From assembly GCF_034931005.1 (NCBI RefSeq), contig NZ_JAYGIN010000014.1, forward strand, positions 1 through 64,000: DNA of 64,000 bases, in the 5' to 3' direction. This stretch comes from Arcicella sp034931005. GTDB taxonomy: Bacteria; Bacteroidota; Bacteroidia; Cytophagales; Spirosomataceae. Position numbers and translations under genes: made by a program. This document shows positions 16,286 to 25,367 of the stretch, piece after piece; position 1 is the first letter of the stretch, and the number at the start of each line of letters is the position of its first letter. The notes below the pieces were generated by a model that was not told the origin of the DNA, ran no database searches, and saw only the letters and a list, made by a program, of their open reading frames with translations.

Positions 16286-16522
16286 CTATTTATTCTCTTT
16301 AGCAATATCTCTTAAACTTTTCAAATATAAACCTTCTACCTTTTCTCTTGCCCAAGGGTTTTTACGTAAAAAAGTCAAACTCGACTTAATACTTGGGTCA
16401 ACATTAAAGCATTTTATATTAATTCTACTCCCTAAATCCTCCCAACCATAATAGTTTACCAAGTGCGTAACGATGGTTTCTAAGGTCAAACCATGCAAGG
16501 GATTATTTTTCTGTTTTTCCAT
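16286..16522 (-). CDS. VF530/DUF2132 family DNA-binding protein
   Basis: A small 78-residue protein that matches the VF530 family along its length: NNPLHGLTLETIVTHLVNYYGWEDLG, then RINIKCFNVDPSIKSSL and the signature FLRKNPWAREKVE, read as consecutive segments. Structures of the family show a compact helical domain of the SAP/HeH type suggested to bind DNA. The cellular role is unknown. A consensus-like promoter lies just upstream, inside the promoter of the divergent acyltransferase gene. Its stop codon directly abuts the CCAATAA array. Confidence 0.85.
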   Translation of the reverse strand: MEKQKNNPLHGLTLETIVTHLVNYYGWEDLGSRINIKCFNVDPSIKSSLTFLRKNPWAREKVEGLYLKSLRDIAKENK

Positions 16523-16537
16523 TGTGTTGGATTAAAA

Positions 16538-16568
16538 TTTGAAATCAAAGTTACGAAGCGTAATTTTG
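16538..16568 (+). promoter_or_regulatory. Promoter of the acyltransferase gene
   Basis: TTTG (16538-16541) and TAATTTTG (16561-16568) are separated by 19 bp, a full match to the Bacteroidetes sigma-A consensus. Initiation is expected near 16574 and the ATG is at 16600. Confidence 0.75.
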
Positions 16569-16577
16569 TAATCCATA
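16546..16577 (-). promoter_or_regulatory. Promoter of the VF530 gene, overlapping the opposite promoter
   Basis: On the minus strand TATG (16574-16577) and TAACTTTG (16546-16553) are 20 bp apart, with one mismatch to TTTG. The -7 box lies within the spacer of the plus-strand promoter, so the two cannot be occupied at once. Confidence 0.6.
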
Positions 16578-16599
16578 AAAGGACACTACATAAAAAATA

Positions 16600-17748
16600 A
16601 TGCAAAACCCTCATCAACCAGTTTATTTTCCCAATCTCAACGGAGTTCGTTTTATCGCTGCTTTTTCTGTTTTGATACATCACACCGAGCAAATTAAATA
16701 TTTGATGGGTTTAGAGAATAATTACGGCAATTTCTTTATCAAAAATATGGGAAAATTGGGCGTTGGTTTATTCTTCGTGCTAAGTGGTTTTTTGATAACG
16801 TATTTGTTATTAAGTGAGAAAAAGCGTCGGGGCGATATTTCAACTAAAGACTTTTACATTCGTCGAATTCTTCGTATCTGGCCACTTTATTTCATCATTG
16901 TTTTATTAGGGTTTTTCGTTTTTCCTGTCATTCCTATTTTCAATGAACCGCTCCGTGACCAATATTATTTTGATGCTGATTTTTTCAAACGTTTACCCTT
17001 TTTCTTATTGTTTTTACCCAATATAGGATTCGTATTTTTTCGTTCGCCTTACTTATGTGCTCAAACGTGGTCAGTAGGCATAGAGGAGCAATTTTATGCG
17101 ATTTGGCCTTGGATTGTAAAAAGTAAAAACCCCTTGAAAACTTTCTTGAAATTATTAGGAGGATTTTTGGCAATTTTGGGAATAATATTGCTTTATGTCT
17201 TCAAAATCAGTGATTTATCAGAAGAAACAAAGTTTAAAATACAAGAAGGTTTAGCTTTGTTTTTTAGTCAATTCAGGATTTTGACAATGATGATTGGTGG
17301 AATAGGAGCGTATTTGATTTTTACAAAGAAGGAGAAAATATTAGCCATTTTATTCAGAAAAGATGTTCAAATTATCGTGTATGCAATTTTAATGTTGATG
17401 TTATGCACAGGTTTTCATGTTCCAGGATTCAATATGGAATTTTACGGATTTTTCTTCTGTTTTTTCATTCTGAATGTTTCGCAAAATCCTAATTCAATTA
17501 TTTATCTCGAACAGAAAATTATTCATTATCTCGGTAAAATTTCTTACGGAATTTATATTTATCACCCAGCTATTATTGTGCTTTGTATCAATTCAATACA
17601 TTATTTTTGGGGTAAGAATATCAATCATCTAACCTTCAATTTAATACTATATCCTACTGCTATTTTATTAACAATTGTGGTATGTGAAATGTCATTTCGA
17701 TACATCGAAACGCCATTGTTAAAGTTGAAAGATAGATTTAATAGATAA
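16600..17748 (+). CDS. Acyltransferase 3 family membrane protein
   Basis: A 382-residue integral membrane O-acyltransferase (OafA/NolL family) with about ten membrane helices. The family motif near residues 20-24 (LIHHTE) carries the catalytic His. The FFVLSGFLITYLLL helix and the FYIRRILRIWPLYF motif follow, then WSVGIEEQFYAIWP with the conserved Glu. Such enzymes transfer acetyl or other acyl groups from the cytoplasm to surface polysaccharides or lipids. No glycan locus is adjacent, so the acceptor is unknown. It has its own promoter and ends in a strong bidirectional terminator. Confidence 0.92.
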   Translation: MQNPHQPVYFPNLNGVRFIAAFSVLIHHTEQIKYLMGLENNYGNFFIKNMGKLGVGLFFVLSGFLITYLLLSEKKRRGDISTKDFYIRRILRIWPLYFIIVLLGFFVFPVIPIFNEPLRDQYYFDADFFKRLPFFLLFLPNIGFVFFRSPYLCAQTWSVGIEEQFYAIWPWIVKSKNPLKTFLKLLGGFLAILGIILLYVFKISDLSEETKFKIQEGLALFFSQFRILTMMIGGIGAYLIFTKKEKILAILFRKDVQIIVYAILMLMLCTGFHVPGFNMEFYGFFFCFFILNVSQNPNSIIYLEQKIIHYLGKISYGIYIYHPAIIVLCINSIHYFWGKNINHLTFNLILYPTAILLTIVVCEMSFRYIETPLLKLKDRFNR

Positions 17749-17787
17749 AAAAAGCCCAAATTTGAATTTCAAATTTGGGCTTTTTTT
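17747..17787. terminator. Bidirectional terminator
   Basis: AAAAAGCCCAAATTTGAA and its complement pair over about 17 bp around a short TTT loop, with A and T runs on the two sides. It serves the convergent acyltransferase and XRE genes. Confidence 0.92.
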
Positions 17788-18106
17788 ATAGTCTTTGTAA
17801 TAATTGTCCTTGAAGGTCGATTATTTTCTTTTGCATTTCAATCACTTCATCTGCTTTTATGATTACATAACCTGTTTGTGCTTCTTGTATGGCGGACATA
17901 TTTTTAAGAGGAGTTTCTCCTGCTAAATATGCCACATTTACCGCTAAAGTTTCTGCAATTCTCTGCAATTGAGAGTATTTTGCATCATTTCTATTTAAAA
18001 TTGCGTGCAAAGTAGCTTCTGTAATATTCGACGATGTTGCTAATTGTAATAATGTAATTCCTTTTTCAGCGACTAATACTCTAATTCTATCTTCAATTCT
18101 GCTCAT
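17786..18106 (-). CDS. XRE family transcriptional regulator
   Basis: A 106-residue protein with an N-terminal Cro/C1-type helix-turn-helix (about 3-63: ITLLQLATSSNITEATLHAILN as the HTH pair). A linker leads to a short C-terminal amphipathic helix (VIEMQKKIIDLQGQLLQRL) likely to form a coiled-coil dimer. It has no ligand-binding or peptidase domain. The C-terminal layout resembles the larger XRE protein at 55360. A perfect 8-bp inverted repeat with 8-bp spacer lies 44 bp upstream and is a candidate autoregulatory operator. Confidence 0.82.
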   Translation of the reverse strand: MSRIEDRIRVLVAEKGITLLQLATSSNITEATLHAILNRNDAKYSQLQRIAETLAVNVAYLAGETPLKNMSAIQEAQTGYVIIKADEVIEMQKKIIDLQGQLLQRL

Positions 18107-18149
18107 AATTTGTTGTGCCGTAAGAATATTTATGTGATTAAGTGGTTTG

Positions 18150-18173
18150 AAATTTATAAATGATGATAAATTT
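18150..18173. promoter_or_regulatory. Candidate operator of the XRE regulator
   Basis: AAATTTAT-N8-ATAAATTT is a perfect inverted repeat centred about 55 bp upstream of the XRE start. The 8-bp spacer matches that of the operators proposed for the other XRE regulator. The half-sites are AT-rich, so chance cannot be excluded. Confidence 0.4.
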
Positions 18174-18681
18174 TGAGTTATTTTTTAATAATGTTCAAAA
18201 CTTTTTGGCTTTGTGTAGCTTCGGATAGGAGAATTTTAGGATTTTTCCACTAATCAAATTAATCTAACAAATATCTTGTTTTGAATAATTTTGTTGGATG
18301 CAAATATAATTATTTCTGATTACAGGTTGCCTTAAAAATCAGAAAAAAGTGTCTGAATTTCTAAAAAACATGATAAAAGCATACTTGGTATTCAGTTAAT
18401 TATTGATTGATAACAAAAAATACTCATTCATTTTGAATTTATTGTTTGAGAATTGAGTATAATTATGGATATTTCTTCAAGGTCGTTTAGTTAAGCCGAT
18501 AAACTTCTCAAAAGTTTGTCCAAATAATAGTTCATAAATTCTCTTCACTAAATAAATGACAATGGATACTGCTTGATTTCTTCCTTCACATTTTGAAATA
18601 GAATAATATCCTACTTTTCAAAGACTCTACATATAAATATTTTACTGGCTTTTAGTTGTTGTGTTAGTTGAATGGGGATAA
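18174..18681. other. Gene-free stretch
   Basis: AT-rich sequence downstream of the Gfo/Idh/MocA gene and upstream of the XRE gene. I see no credible reading frame and no tRNA. Only weak features occur: AAACTT/AAGTTT hairpin words near 18500 and a TATATTTG box (minus strand, 18301) without a good -33 partner. Confidence 0.6.
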
Positions 18682-19887
18682 TTATTTAAGGTTCAATTTT
18701 TCGATTTCAATTATTTCTCCTGATTCCTTTTTCTTCAAAATTATTTTAATATCACCATTTGGTAGTAATTCTTCTTTGATAAACCAATGTTCTGCATCGT
18801 ATTCTTGATAAACGGATGGTTTTTGTAAACCTTCTTGCCCACGCCAATCTGGTAGCAGGACAGGTTCCCATAATTTTGATTTAGCCGATTGATATGCTGC
18901 ATCAATAATGGCATTTACTACATAACCATCATAAAAACTTTCTTGAGGTTTTCTACCTTCTTCGATGGCGTTAAACATATCCGTAAACATGTGTGTATAG
19001 CCTAATTCATGAGTTTCGTCTCCCACAGGAAAAAGCCAACCTGTTGCTGATTCTGCTTTTTCTGACACATATCCACCTTCCCCTTTTCCAGTTGTAAACA
19101 TTTCAAAACCAGTCCTTAAAAAAGAGTTTGTCCAGATTGTACCTTCCGTTCCCATTACTTCATCACGTAAATCCATGCCACCTCTGAAAGTCCAAGAAAC
19201 TTCAAATTGCCCAATAGCACCATTTTCATATTTGACCAAACCGATAGCATGGTCTTCGGCATCAATTGGTTTTACCTGAGTGTCAGCCCAACACATTACT
19301 TCAACAGGTTTAATATCTTTTCCGATAAAATTTCTTGAGATTTCGATACAGTGGCAACCCAAATCGAGGATTGCTCCACCGCCTGCCATTTCAATATTCC
19401 AGAACCAATCTGAATGTGGACCTGGGTGAGTTTCACGAGATTTAGCCCATAAAATTCTACCAATTGCTCCGTCCTTTACACTTTGAAGCGACTTTAAGAA
19501 TTTTGGTGTATAACAAAGGTCTTCTAAATATCCTCCAAAAACACCTGCTTCTTCACAAGCCTTTGTCATACGGAGAGCTTCTTCTGCATTTCTACCAAGT
19601 GGCTTAGTACATAAAACAGGTTTTTTGTGTTTCACGCAAAGCATTACTGCTTCTTCGTGGATGTGATTTGGAAGGGCAATTACTACCACTTCAGTTTCTG
19701 GATGAGCAACGGCATCTTCCATCGAAGTAGTGAAATGCGGAATAGAATAATCATTTGCGAAGCGTATTGCGGTTTCTTCTTTACGTGCGTAAACCACTTC
19801 TACACGGTCACGACTACGTTGTCCATGAAGTGCATCGGCATAAAAACGCCCAATGAAGCCACCTCCAAGAATACAAACTTTTGCCAT
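18682..19887 (-). CDS. Gfo/Idh/MocA family NAD(P)-dependent oxidoreductase
   Basis: A 401-residue dehydrogenase. The Rossmann fold starts at residue 3 with VCILGGGFIGRFYADAL, and the classical CTKPLG motif (catalytic Lys) follows near residue 98. The C-terminal alpha/beta domain contains GGGAILDLGCHCIEISR, whose Asp/His residues are the usual catalytic site. It oxidises or epimerises a sugar or cyclitol-type substrate. The last 60 residues extend beyond many relatives. It follows the MFS transporter by 55 bp on the same strand, so uptake and oxidation of the same compound is a reasonable inference. Confidence 0.9.
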   Translation of the reverse strand: MAKVCILGGGFIGRFYADALHGQRSRDRVEVVYARKEETAIRFANDYSIPHFTTSMEDAVAHPETEVVVIALPNHIHEEAVMLCVKHKKPVLCTKPLGRNAEEALRMTKACEEAGVFGGYLEDLCYTPKFLKSLQSVKDGAIGRILWAKSRETHPGPHSDWFWNIEMAGGGAILDLGCHCIEISRNFIGKDIKPVEVMCWADTQVKPIDAEDHAIGLVKYENGAIGQFEVSWTFRGGMDLRDEVMGTEGTIWTNSFLRTGFEMFTTGKGEGGYVSEKAESATGWLFPVGDETHELGYTHMFTDMFNAIEEGRKPQESFYDGYVVNAIIDAAYQSAKSKLWEPVLLPDWRGQEGLQKPSVYQEYDAEHWFIKEELLPNGDIKIILKKKESGEIIEIEKLNLK

Positions 19888-19942
19888 AATTTATTGAGTT
19901 GATGAATAATGAAAATAGTAAAACTTATGTTGACAAACAACC

Positions 19943-21148
19943 TTAAACGGTTTCTTTTTTATCGTTGAAGAAGATAATAAATAATATTAAAACGACTGCT
20001 GCAATTCCTGCGGGAACCATCCAAACGCCATTCCAATTGTGTCCCGTAACCACTCCAGAAGCATCTTGAAGAGTATATTTTTCTAAAACAAGCCCAGAGA
20101 TTTTTGAACCAATACCCATCCCAACGCCGTAAGTAGCTAACGTAATAAGTCCTTGTGCCGAACTTTTGATTTTATCTCCTGCTTTGTTATCAGTATAGAT
20201 TTGTCCAGTTACAAAGAAGAAGTCATAACAAACGCCATGTAAAACGATGGCCAAATAAAGTATCCATTCTGATGAAATGCCATCGCCATTTCCGAAACAT
20301 AAAAAGCGAACAATCCACGCTACTAAACCTACAATAAGCATTTTTTTGATGCCAAATTTTTGTAAAGCAAAAGGGATTAAGAGCATGAAAAGCACTTCAG
20401 ATGCTTGTCCGAGCGACATTTTATTTTCCACATTTGTCATGTGAGATTCCGTAAGCGATAAGTTGGCGTGAGCATAATAAAATGCCAAAGGAATACAGAC
20501 TAAAACAGAAGAAATAAAGAAAATTAGAAATGAACGGTCTTTGAAAAGTACAAAGGCATCTGTACCTAAGATTTGTGAAATCGAAGCCTGTCCAGTTGCT
20601 TTTGGAGGTGTATCTGGTAAGGTAAATGAAAATATTCCCCAGATGATAGAAGTAAACATGGCAATTTGAAAAATAGTCACCTTATCTCCGTAGCCATAAA
20701 GCCCAATTACATTCGTCACTACAATCCATGCAATAGTTCCTAAAACTCGAATAGATGGAAACTCTTTTCCAGGGTCTTGCATTTGGTTCATTGCAATAGA
20801 ACTCGACAAAGCCAAGTTAGGAGCGAAGGTCATGGTGTATGCCAAAATGTACCAAAAGAAAGTATCTGGATTTTGGTTTTGAATTAAAAAATATAGAACA
20901 ACTGCACCAATTAAATTGAGAATACCCATTACTTTTTGAGCAGAAAAATAACGGTCAGCAATCATGCCAACAAAGAAAGGAGCAACAATTGAAGCAATCG
21001 AAAAGGTAGCATAAGCACTACCAATTTGGTCGCCAGAAGCTTTTAATGTTGAAAAAAGATACTTCCCCATTTGTCCGTACCAAGCTCCCCATGTACTAAA
21101 CATTAAGAACATCATAAGCATTAATTGAATGCGGGTAATTACTTTCAT
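19943..21148 (-). CDS. MFS transporter, nucleoside/sugar:H+ symporter-like
   Basis: A 401-residue major facilitator with twelve membrane helices. The N-terminus (LMLMMFLMFSTWGAWYGQMGKY) and the segment SIASIVAPFFVGMIADRYFSAQK match the nucleoside:H+ symporter (NupG/XapB) branch, which in Bacteroidetes is usually annotated as a sugar or nucleoside permease. It is in the inner membrane and is first in a two-gene unit with the Gfo/Idh/MocA oxidoreductase. A partial -7 box (TAAATTTC, minus strand 21204-21211) lies upstream. The substrate is not determined. Confidence 0.85.
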   Translation of the reverse strand: MKVITRIQLMLMMFLMFSTWGAWYGQMGKYLFSTLKASGDQIGSAYATFSIASIVAPFFVGMIADRYFSAQKVMGILNLIGAVVLYFLIQNQNPDTFFWYILAYTMTFAPNLALSSSIAMNQMQDPGKEFPSIRVLGTIAWIVVTNVIGLYGYGDKVTIFQIAMFTSIIWGIFSFTLPDTPPKATGQASISQILGTDAFVLFKDRSFLIFFISSVLVCIPLAFYYAHANLSLTESHMTNVENKMSLGQASEVLFMLLIPFALQKFGIKKMLIVGLVAWIVRFLCFGNGDGISSEWILYLAIVLHGVCYDFFFVTGQIYTDNKAGDKIKSSAQGLITLATYGVGMGIGSKISGLVLEKYTLQDASGVVTGHNWNGVWMVPAGIAAVVLILFIIFFNDKKETV

Positions 21149-21420
21149 TTTTTTAATTTTATCTATTTTGAATGTTTGTTGATAAATTGATGTTTGACAG
21201 AACGAAATTTAGTATAACTTTTTTTATAATATGTCATGGATTATTGACAAATTAGCGTTTATTTTTTTAACTATTTGATTTTTAGATAGCTAAGGGCTCT
21301 TTTCTTGAGAAATTTTAGCGAAAATCACGAGAGCAAATGGAAGGAATGATAGGCTTTCTAAAAATAAGCAAGTTTTACTTGTAGAATTAAGATTTATTGA
21401 TAATTTTTACATACAATTAC

Positions 21421-21710
21421 GTATAAATAAGTCTTATACGCTCCTTGCTTTTGTATTTAATGATGTATTTTATATACCATCGAAAGGTTCTGTCAATTGG
21501 TTGTGTTGTATTATTCTGTTACACATTGGGGTTTAGTTCAACAATATTAAATATTCCCAAACCATTGACATGAGGTTGCGACTAACCGCCAATAAGTCGT
21601 AGCAATATGGGGTATAACACCGCCAGGTTATGCCCCTATTTATTTGAATAATCCGCCAAAGTTAAATTTCGTATGTTGTGGGGCGGGGCGGCGCACTGCT
21701 CCACAACGCA
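21421..21710. other. Multi-hairpin, GC-contrasting intergenic region
   Basis: A chain of hairpins lies between the MFS promoter region and the hybrid-kinase stop. They are CGTATAA/TTATACG (21421-21441), TTGCGACT/AGTC-bulge-GCAA (21577-21606), GGGGTATAAC/GTTATGCCCC (21610-21637) and GTTGTGG/CCACAAC (21676-21708). Two loops and one linker expose CCGCC (21587, 21621, 21654). The last loop has two GGCGG motifs. The GC-rich run at 21681-21695 contrasts sharply with its surroundings. No reading frame is credible. A structured RNA or a folded DNA element is possible. Confidence 0.5.
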
Positions 21711-21746
21711 AAGGTTCTTTAATCAATAAATTTATCTTGTTGATTG

Positions 21747-24700
21747 CTAAGATTCCTTCATTTTCAAAATTTCATTCTTGAATTTTTCAAACTCATCTTG
21801 CAAAATAATGATTTCTTTCTCGAAGAGTTGAAAATCACAATGCTTTGCTTTCTCTTCTATAATTCTGGTTATTTCATGCAAACGCATCGCTCCTAAAGTA
21901 CCTGAATTCCCTTTTAATGTATGTAATTCTCCTTGTACTTGTTTACAATTATTGGCTTTATGACCTTCGATGGCAAGGTTAACTTGTTCGATGGCTTCTT
22001 CCTCAAAACCTTCAAAAATGGACGCTACAAACTCCATATCTCCACCAACACTATCAGCTAATTGTTTAACGATGTCATTATCAAGAATCGCAAATTTATC
22101 CAATTCTACATCATAGTCAAGAATCGTGAGATTTGAAATGTTTATAGAGTTTTGAGTCGCTATATTTTCTTGAATTTTTAGTGTTGCTTCCTCCTGAACT
22201 ATCTCAATTGTGGTTGATTGTTTTTGTTCTTTAAAATCAGCTAATTGTTTACTGACCCATTCTGCTACTTTTCTAACCAAAATTTCTGCTCTGATTGGTT
22301 TTGGAACGTAGTCATTCATGCCGTTAGCCAAGAAACGGTCACGGTCTTCCTTCATGGCATAGGCAGTCATGGCGATGATTGGCGGTAATGCAACTTTCAA
22401 ATTTCTGAGATGTTGAGTTGTTTCTACGCCATCCATTTCGGGCATTTGAATATCCATGAAAATAATATCAAATGGTCTTTCCGTTAGAGAAGTTTGCACT
22501 AATTCAATGGCTTTTTTACCAGAATCTGCCGTCAGAACTTCACAACCCGATTTTCGTAAAATTTCACTGGCAACTTTACGGTTGGTTGCGTTATCATCAA
22601 CTACCAATAAATACGGATGATATTCACTAAAATGATTGACAACTTGGAAGACAGGTTCATCTTTTTTAGCCATCATTGGACTAATATCGGTCTGTTTGAT
22701 TTCGATGGTAAACCAGAAAGTTGAGCCTTTGCCCCATTCAGAATGTACCCCAACATCGCCTTTCATCATGCGGCATAATTCTTTTGAAATAGCTAAGCCT
22801 AAGCCTGTTCCGCCAAAAGATTTTTTGGTAGAATTATCCACTTGTTGAAAGGCATTGAAAAGAATTTTGAGATTTTCTTCTGTAATGCCAATGCCAGAAT
22901 CGGTAACTTCAACTTTTATTCGGTTAAATTTCCCTCTTTTTTCTACCAAATTGGCTTTGATAGTTATCGTTCCATTTTCTGTGAACTTCAAGGCATTTGA
23001 AGTGAAATTGGACAAAATTTGAAGTAAACGAGTTTCATCTGCAATGACAAATTCGGGTAAATTATCCCCAAATTCACAGATAATTTTGTTGTTTTTAACG
23101 ATTGCTAATTGCGAAAATAATGCTTGAAGACGGTCGAAAACGTCTTTGAAAACCAACGGAGCTTCATGCAGAGCCATTTTTCCTGCTTCAATTTTGGCTA
23201 AATCCAAAATATCATTCAGAATATGAAGTAACGTTTCCGAAGATTTTTTGATGGTTTGCACATAATCTTTTTGCTCATCATTCAAGGGCGTGTCAATCAT
23301 TAAGTCAATCATCCCAATTACCCCGTTCATCGGCGTACGAATTTCGTGACTCATGTTTGCCAAAAATCTTTCCTTTACCTTCAAAGAACGTTCTGCTTCG
23401 TCTTTGGCTTTTACAATATCCTGTTGATATTTTTTCAAATCGGTAATATCTCGCCCAATACCCGAAACTTCTTCAATATTGCCATTATTGACAATCGGAT
23501 TTAGGTAAACTTCTACCCACTTTTCTTCTCCATCAGGTGAATCCAACTGAACTTCAAAATGTTGTTGTTCTCCTTTAAAAGCCGCTTTGTATCTTTCTTC
23601 CAATACTTTACGGTCGGTTTGGGAAACCATTCTGAATCCCATTTTTTCGGTACTTAGCGTCAATTGTGGTTTTACACCTAATTGACTTTCAATGAGTTGT
23701 GCGTATTCTTGGTTAAAGGAAGTCAATAACATTCTACGGTTTACTGACCACATTAAGTGCGAACTTCCTTCGATGATTGCCGTCAGACGAGCGGTTTCAC
23801 GGGCAAGCATATCTTCTGCCTGTTTGCGTGCAATGGCAAGGGCAACTTGTCCCGAAATAAAATCCAATAACAATAAATCTCGTTGTTCGTATTTATTTTG
23901 GCGTTCGTAAGATTTTAAACCAATAATTCCCGTCACTTTATTGCCAATTCTCAAAGGCACACAAATCATCACTTTTGGCACAACGCCATAGAGGTAAATT
24001 TTCTTTTCTTCGGCTAATTGATATATTTCTTCGTCTCTGAGAATCAATGGTTTATTAGCAGCAATGGCATATTCTGTTAATCCATTTCCTAATTTTCTTT
24101 TTGTAAAATGAACACGATTGTCAAAATATTCATCTACATAATAAGGAAAGTATAAATAAGATTTTGCGGAGTCGTATTGGGCAATAAAGAAGTTTTTTAC
24201 GTCAATTACTTTGCCTAATTCTTCATGAATATTGAAGTATAAATCATCTAAATTGGTTGAGCGAATGGTGGCTTGTGCAATGCTGGCGTATAAATTTGAA
24301 GAACGTTCTGCTCGTACTTTTGCCGTAGAGTTATGAAAAATACACCGAAAAGCGGTAGGAATATCTTTCTCAAAACGGCAGTTTACCGAACCAGAAAGAT
24401 AGAGTCGTCGTCCGTCTTTTCTTCGGAAAACAACTTCTACATCGGCTATTTTTTCACCATTTTTAATATTCTCAAACTTTTCAAGTGCTTCACTCGCAAA
24501 GTCAGGGTGGAGAATATCTTTTAATCGTAAACTTGATAATTCGTCAGATTCGTAACCTGTATTTTCCAACCACGCTTTGTTGACATATAAAAAGCGTCCA
24601 GAAATACTGATGATTTGAATTAAATCGGAAGTGTTATTGATTAAATCTTGTAACTGTGCATTTGAACGAGATAATGCCTCAGCTACCTTTCGGCGGTCAG

Positions 24701-25160
24701 TAATGTCTTCACCGATGACCGTTAGATAACGGACTTCTTCGGTGGCATCATTGAAAATAGTAGAATTGAGTTCAACGTATTTTAACTGGTTAGATTTTGA
24801 GAGCATTGTGCGTTCCTTTTGCTCAAATAATCCACCTTTTTCCATCGCCTCTTTAAAAGAAATAATTCGTTGTTCTCTTTCTTCAGCAGGAACAATGGTA
24901 TCAAAGAAGTTTTGACCTACTAATTCTCCAAATTCGTAGCCTAACATCTTGGTAGCGAAAGTATTACAAAAGACGATTGTTCCATTGTCTTCCAATACAA
25001 TACCTACTAAATTGAGATTTTCGACTGTTTTTTCTAACTCAGATGCCATCGAAAGGGGCATTTCACCTGACCTTTCATTGACTTCCAATACCCGTAATTC
25101 CTTTTTTAGGTGACGTATTTCTAAAATTAATTCTTCTTTTGTTTTATGACTCCAACGCAT
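21747..25160 (-). CDS. Hybrid sensor histidine kinase, PAS-PAS-GAF-PAS-HK-REC-Hpt
   Basis: An 1137-residue soluble phosphorelay protein with no membrane helix. In order: an N-terminal coil, PAS domains at about 45-160 and 165-285, GAF at about 295-445, a third PAS at about 450-580, the HisKA box SHEIRTPMNG with phospho-His605, HATPase_c at about 710-830 with GGTGLGLAIS, a receiver with phospho-Asp903 (FMDIQMPEMDG), and an Hpt domain with His1080 (LHTLKGNSGTLG). All relay residues are intact, so it can carry phosphate to an external receiver. No output gene is adjacent. Its start codon touches one arm of the inverted repeat shared with the divergent rsmA. Confidence 0.95.
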   Translation of the reverse strand: MRWSHKTKEELILEIRHLKKELRVLEVNERSGEMPLSMASELEKTVENLNLVGIVLEDNGTIVFCNTFATKMLGYEFGELVGQNFFDTIVPAEEREQRIISFKEAMEKGGLFEQKERTMLSKSNQLKYVELNSTIFNDATEEVRYLTVIGEDITDRRKVAEALSRSNAQLQDLINNTSDLIQIISISGRFLYVNKAWLENTGYESDELSSLRLKDILHPDFASEALEKFENIKNGEKIADVEVVFRRKDGRRLYLSGSVNCRFEKDIPTAFRCIFHNSTAKVRAERSSNLYASIAQATIRSTNLDDLYFNIHEELGKVIDVKNFFIAQYDSAKSYLYFPYYVDEYFDNRVHFTKRKLGNGLTEYAIAANKPLILRDEEIYQLAEEKKIYLYGVVPKVMICVPLRIGNKVTGIIGLKSYERQNKYEQRDLLLLDFISGQVALAIARKQAEDMLARETARLTAIIEGSSHLMWSVNRRMLLTSFNQEYAQLIESQLGVKPQLTLSTEKMGFRMVSQTDRKVLEERYKAAFKGEQQHFEVQLDSPDGEEKWVEVYLNPIVNNGNIEEVSGIGRDITDLKKYQQDIVKAKDEAERSLKVKERFLANMSHEIRTPMNGVIGMIDLMIDTPLNDEQKDYVQTIKKSSETLLHILNDILDLAKIEAGKMALHEAPLVFKDVFDRLQALFSQLAIVKNNKIICEFGDNLPEFVIADETRLLQILSNFTSNALKFTENGTITIKANLVEKRGKFNRIKVEVTDSGIGITEENLKILFNAFQQVDNSTKKSFGGTGLGLAISKELCRMMKGDVGVHSEWGKGSTFWFTIEIKQTDISPMMAKKDEPVFQVVNHFSEYHPYLLVVDDNATNRKVASEILRKSGCEVLTADSGKKAIELVQTSLTERPFDIIFMDIQMPEMDGVETTQHLRNLKVALPPIIAMTAYAMKEDRDRFLANGMNDYVPKPIRAEILVRKVAEWVSKQLADFKEQKQSTTIEIVQEEATLKIQENIATQNSINISNLTILDYDVELDKFAILDNDIVKQLADSVGGDMEFVASIFEGFEEEAIEQVNLAIEGHKANNCKQVQGELHTLKGNSGTLGAMRLHEITRIIEEKAKHCDFQLFEKEIIILQDEFEKFKNEILKMKES

Positions 25161-25365
25161 ATTTCAGTTAACAGTTAATAGTTAACAATTAACAGTTTTT
25201 GAAACTGTAATTGATTTAGATAAGAGAATTTGCAAAATACTAAACTAAACTTATTGCAAAAGATAGCCTAAAAGTACAAAATTCACTGTAATTTTAAGTT
25301 ATAAATAAAGGTACAGAATCGGCATAATATACTGAAACTGTTTACTGATAATTGTTAACTGAAAT
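25161..25365. repeat. Inverted repeat touching both divergent start codons
   Basis: ATTTCAGTTAAC begins at the base next to the kinase start codon. Its exact complement GTTAACTGAAAT ends at 25365, two bases before the rsmA ATG. The arms carry further GTTAACAATT/AATTGTTAAC words, tandemly duplicated on the left. Both mRNAs would share the same leader end, GTTAACTGAAAT, before the AUG. Confidence 0.75.
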
Positions 25366-25367
25366 AA

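Noticed and set aside
16066..16305. Minus-strand frame of 79 codons encoding repeated GYWLLVI
   Set aside because: It is only the translation of the CCAATAA array. The period of three heptamers gives seven residues, it overlaps the VF530 gene end, and it has no start context.
21480..21720. Integron attC site or insertion-sequence remnant
   Set aside because: GGGGTATAAC/GTTATGCCCC does not fit the RYYYAAC/GTTRRRY core. No integrase, transposase or cassette is in the window. It was kept only as a structured region.
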